The translations under genes were made by a program, and so were the position numbers. From an uncultured Anaerolineae bacterium (GTDB lineage Bacteria > Chloroflexota > Anaerolineae > B4-G1 > DUEL01), in assembly GCA_937942115.1 (NCBI GenBank), contig CALDFY010000386.1, forward strand, positions 1 through 7,123: DNA of 7,123 nt. The letters are read 5' to 3'. The notes beneath the pieces are model-generated. The model was not told the origin of the DNA. It worked only from the letters and a program-made list of their open reading frames with translations, and did no database searches. Numbering within the stretch: position 1 is the first letter of the stretch; every line of letters starts with the position of its first letter. This document shows, piece by piece, positions 5,103-7,123 of the stretch.

Positions 5103-5890
5103 CTCCGTCCTCCCGAACAGTGTCCTTCGCCCAGCACCAGGATTCCCCGTTCATCCTCCCAGAGGGTCATTTGTCCGCCGTATGCCCGCTGGAGGGCGTC
5201 CGGGCGGAGGGCCTCGGCGGGTGGGCCATAGGCGACCACTTCGCCATTGAGCAGGAGCACCCGGTCCGCCCACTCGGCGGCCATCTGAAGGTCATGGGTG
5301 GCCAGGAGGACGGTGACCTGGCGTTCCCGGAGGCGGTCCAGAAGGTGGAGGATGGCCTCTTCGCTGGCCACGTCCACTCCGGTAAAGGGTTCATCCATCA
5401 GCAAGAGGGGGGCTTCCTGGGCCAGCGCGCGGGCGATAAAGGCGCGCTGGACCTGCCCGCCGGAGAGTTCCCCCAGGGGACGGTGGATCAGTTCCGCCAG
5501 CCCGACCTGGTCCAGCGCCCAGCGCACGGCCTCCCGGTCCCGGCGGGACGGTCGCCGCAGCCACCCGATGTGGCGGACCCGCCCCATCATCACCACGTCG
5601 CCCACTGTCACCGGAAAAGCGAGGTCCACATCCTCCCGCTGGGGAACATAGCCAATGGAAGCCGGTTCCCACCGGTGGGAGCCGCAACCGAAGACTTCCA
5701 CCCGTCCGGATTCCAGGGGGAGCAGGCCGACGATGGCCTTGAAGAGGGTGGACTTTCCGGCGCCGTTGGGCCCCACCACGGCCACCCGTTCGCCGCCCAG
5801 GACGGTGAAAGTCGCGTCCCGCAGGGCGACCCGCCCATTGTAGGCGACGGTGACGTGTTCTACTCTGAGTGCTTCGCAGCGGTCGGCCAT
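5075..5890 (-). CDS. Metal-type ABC transporter ATP-binding protein (ZnuC/TroB/MntA-like)
   Basis: The 271-residue product is a complete ABC ATPase that would power the adjacent permease at the inner face of the membrane. It has Walker A GPNGAGKST (40-48), a Q-loop at Gln84 in IGYVPQRED, signature LSGGQVQRA (142-150), Walker B LLLMDEP (162-168) and the switch His199 in ATHD. The block VDLAFPVTVGDVVMMGR (88-104) is typical of manganese/zinc/iron importers of the ABC-3 permease group and supports pairing with the next gene. Which metal is carried cannot be read from these motifs. The start is the ATG at 5888-5890; no strong Shine-Dalgarno precedes it, only a weak AGAAG, and the predicted leader is very short. 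The last 28 bp overlap the permease start, so the two are probably co-translated. No binding-protein gene is in the window, and no Zur-, MntR- or Fur-like operator was recognised. Confidence 0.92.
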   Translation of the reverse strand: MADRCEALRVEHVTVAYNGRVALRDATFTVLGGERVAVVGPNGAGKSTLFKAIVGLLPLESGRVEVFGCGSHRWEPASIGYVPQREDVDLAFPVTVGDVVMMGRVRHIGWLRRPSRRDREAVRWALDQVGLAELIHRPLGELSGGQVQRAFIARALAQEAPLLLMDEPFTGVDVASEEAILHLLDRLRERQVTVLLATHDLQMAAEWADRVLLLNGEVVAYGPPAEALRPDALQRAYGGQMTLWEDERGILVLGEGHCSGGRRCWIGSSGR

Positions 5891-5907
5891 GTTGTCTTCT
5901 GCCCGCC

Positions 5908-5936
5908 ATTATAACGCGGAGGTGGGAAGATGCAAA
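5908..5936 (-). promoter_or_regulatory. Promoter of the ATPase-permease/DUF362-hisC operon
   Basis: On the minus strand a perfect TATAAT (5908-5913) lies 17 bp downstream of TTTGCA (5931-5936), a 4/6 match to the sigma-70 -35 box. A transcript would start near 5901, leaving only about 10 nt before the ATPase ATG, which agrees with the weak ribosome binding site. The spacer is GC-rich and no obvious operator palindrome overlaps it. Confidence 0.65.
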
Positions 5937-5941
5937 CCAGA

Positions 5942-5971
5942 GTTTTGCGGCGGCCGAAGCCGCCGCAAAAC
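5942..5971 (-). repeat. Perfect 13-bp hairpin with UUCG loop between hemW and the transporter operon
   Basis: Arms 5942-5954 and 5959-5971 are perfect complements. On the minus strand the loop reads C(TTCG)G, the extra-stable RNA tetraloop, and the hairpin begins 7 nt after the hemW stop. It ends in AAAAC with no T-run beyond the stem, so it is not a textbook intrinsic terminator. It could protect or define the hemW mRNA 3' end, or simply be another copy of the repeat type seen at 303-337, which has the same GCGGC-(C)GAA-GCCGC tip and T/A shoulders. Confidence 0.7.
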
Positions 5972-5978
5972 GTCTACC

Positions 5979-7109
5979 CTATATGAATTCCCGAAACACC
6001 CAGTTCCCCAGCAATCGCCCGCGCGGGGTCAAGCGCGCCGTCTGCCCGTCCCACTCCAGGAGGCCCTGTCCGGCCAGGCGGGACACCTCCGCGCCAAAGA
6101 CCTCCATCAGCCCTATGCCGAAGCGGGCGCGGAAACGGGCATCGCTCACGCCCTCCACCAGCCGCAACCCCATCATCATCGTCTCCCCCATTTCCAGCCG
6201 CCGGGGGATCTCCTCCACCTCCTCTGCCACCGCCTCGCCCGCTGCCTGTCGGCGGATGTACTCCTCCGGATGGCGGACGTTCGTCCACCGCCGCCCTCCC
6301 CACCAGGACGCCGCCCCCGCTCCCAATCCCAGATATGGCTCATTGTACCAGTAGGTCAGGTTGTGGCGGCAGAAGTGACGCTCGGAGCGGGCCCAGTTGG
6401 AGAGTTCGTAGTGGATGTACCCGGCTCGCGCCAGCCGGGCTTCGGCCCACTCATACATCTCCGCCGCCGCGTCGTCATCCGGCGGAGGGAGTGCCCCGCG
6501 CGCCACCTGCTCCTGAAGGGGCGTCCCTTCCTCCAGCGTCAGCGCGTAGAGGGAAAGATGGTCGGGGGAAAGGGAGATCGCGGCCTTCAGCGTCTCCTGC
6601 CAGCCCGCAAGAGACTGGCCGGGCAGGCCGTAGATGAGGTCCAGGTTGACGTTCTCCAGCCCCGCCGCCCGCGCCGCCTCCACTGCCGCCACCGCCTCTT
6701 CCCAGGTGTGCCGTCGCCCCAGCAGACGGAGTTCATCCGGATGGACGGATTGCACTCCCAGACTGAGCCGGTTAACCCCCAGTTCCCGCACCGTCCGCAG
6801 GTACGCCCGGTCCACCGTCCCCGGGTTGGCCTCCAGGGTGACCTCCGCATCCGGGGCGAGGAGAAAACGTCCCCTGAGGCGTTCCAGAATTCGGGCCAGG
6901 GTGTCCGGGGGGAGCAGGGAGGGCGTCCCGCCGCCGAAGTAGACGGTATGGGCCGGGACGGACGGGGCGGCCCGGATTTCGGCACCGAGCGCCTCCTCGT
7001 AGGCCGGGATGAGGGCTTCCAGTCCGGCGTAGGTATTAAACGCGCAGTACGTACAGCGGCTCCGGCAGAAGGGAATATGGACGTAGAGGGCGACCCTTTC
7101 CCGCTTCAC
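5979..7109 (-). CDS. hemW: Radical SAM protein HemW (HemN-like, haem-handling)
   Basis: The 376-residue product is a cytosolic radical-SAM enzyme of the coproporphyrinogen III oxidase-like group. The cluster motif CRSRCTYCAF (15-24) gives Cys15, Cys19 and Cys22 for the 4Fe-4S/SAM site and has Phe24 where true HemN has a fourth Cys, the known mark of HemW. HNLTYW (249-254) is the HNxxYW haem-binding motif of HemW. Other family blocks are YFGGGTPS (57-64), EANPGT (93-98), RLSLGVQS (114-121), LDLIYGLPGQS (156-166) and SLYALTLEEGTPL (186-198). HemW is thought to carry or insert haem and not to make it, so the common name coproporphyrinogen oxidase would mislead. The GTG start at 7107-7109 is the only possible one: an in-frame TGA lies at 7113-7115. 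No clear ribosome binding site is seen upstream; the start lies in a heptamer repeat. Confidence 0.9.
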   Translation of the reverse strand: MKRERVALYVHIPFCRSRCTYCAFNTYAGLEALIPAYEEALGAEIRAAPSVPAHTVYFGGGTPSLLPPDTLARILERLRGRFLLAPDAEVTLEANPGTVDRAYLRTVRELGVNRLSLGVQSVHPDELRLLGRRHTWEEAVAAVEAARAAGLENVNLDLIYGLPGQSLAGWQETLKAAISLSPDHLSLYALTLEEGTPLQEQVARGALPPPDDDAAAEMYEWAEARLARAGYIHYELSNWARSERHFCRHNLTYWYNEPYLGLGAGAASWWGGRRWTNVRHPEEYIRRQAAGEAVAEEVEEIPRRLEMGETMMMGLRLVEGVSDARFRARFGIGLMEVFGAEVSRLAGQGLLEWDGQTARLTPRGRLLGNWVFREFI

Positions 7110-7123
7110 GTTTCACGTTTCAC
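7107..7123. repeat. Heptamer CACGTTT repeat at the hemW start
   Basis: The last 17 bases are two full copies and a partial copy of the 7-bp unit cacgttt (starting at 7107, 7114 and 7121), running off the window. On the minus strand the unit reads AAACGTG, and the GTG of the last unit is the hemW start codon. The true length of the array cannot be seen. Confidence 0.6.

Noticed and set aside
3222..5231. 669-codon open frame on the plus strand
   Set aside because: It is antisense to the permease-DUF362 ORF, has a Gln/Gly/Asp/His-rich composition with no domain, and lies opposite clear transporter and DUF362 motifs.
5942..5971. Intrinsic terminator of hemW
   Set aside because: The stem is perfect, but neither strand has a T-run following it; it was kept as a hairpin repeat and not as a terminator.

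Overview
The window is high-GC bacterial DNA in which every convincing gene lies on the minus strand. Read in the direction of transcription (right to left) it holds hemW, then a metal-type ABC transporter ATPase, then a permease joined in frame to a DUF362 domain, then hisC, and last a family III CoA-transferase of the alpha-methylacyl-CoA racemase type. The GC content, the many dispersed hairpin and short-period repeats, and the protein flavour suggest a Chloroflexota-like (Anaerolineae/Thermoflexia-type) genome. That assignment is an impression and was not tested by any search.

Layout. Positions 1-590 contain no supportable gene. They hold a mosaic of GC-rich hairpins (11-145), two long hairpins (about 293-349 and 351-393) and three consecutive G-quadruplex-type G-run clusters (384-535). 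A minus-strand terminator (590-617) and a 37-bp imperfect duplication (648-730) mark the 3' end of the CoA-transferase gene (724-1875). The 153-bp gap up to hisC carries an octamer array flanked by an inverted pair of another common repeat. hisC (2029-3123) overlaps the stop of the 660-residue permease-DUF362 ORF (3120-5102) in an ATGA arrangement. That ORF overlaps the ABC ATPase gene (5075-5890) by 28 bp. A promoter with a perfect TATAAT box lies just upstream of the ATPase, so ATPase, permease-DUF362 and hisC look like one translationally coupled operon. A 13-bp perfect hairpin with a UUCG loop lies between this operon and hemW (5979-7109). The GTG start of hemW sits inside a heptamer repeat at the window edge.

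Function. The ATPase and permease form two of the three parts of a zinc/manganese/iron importer of the ZnuBC/TroBC/MntBC kind; no substrate-binding protein gene is present here. DUF362 proteins have no settled role. HisC is a PLP aminotransferase of histidine synthesis, HemW is a radical-SAM haem-handling protein, and the CoA-transferase-family protein probably acts on acyl-CoAs.

The most unusual point is that the linker joining the permease to DUF362 (4197-4304) is encoded by a palindromic repeat. Its 39-bp core matches an intergenic copy at 355-393 at 37 positions. The simplest reading is that a dispersed palindromic element entered the permease/DUF362 junction without breaking the frame and produced, or at least preserves, a fused ORF.
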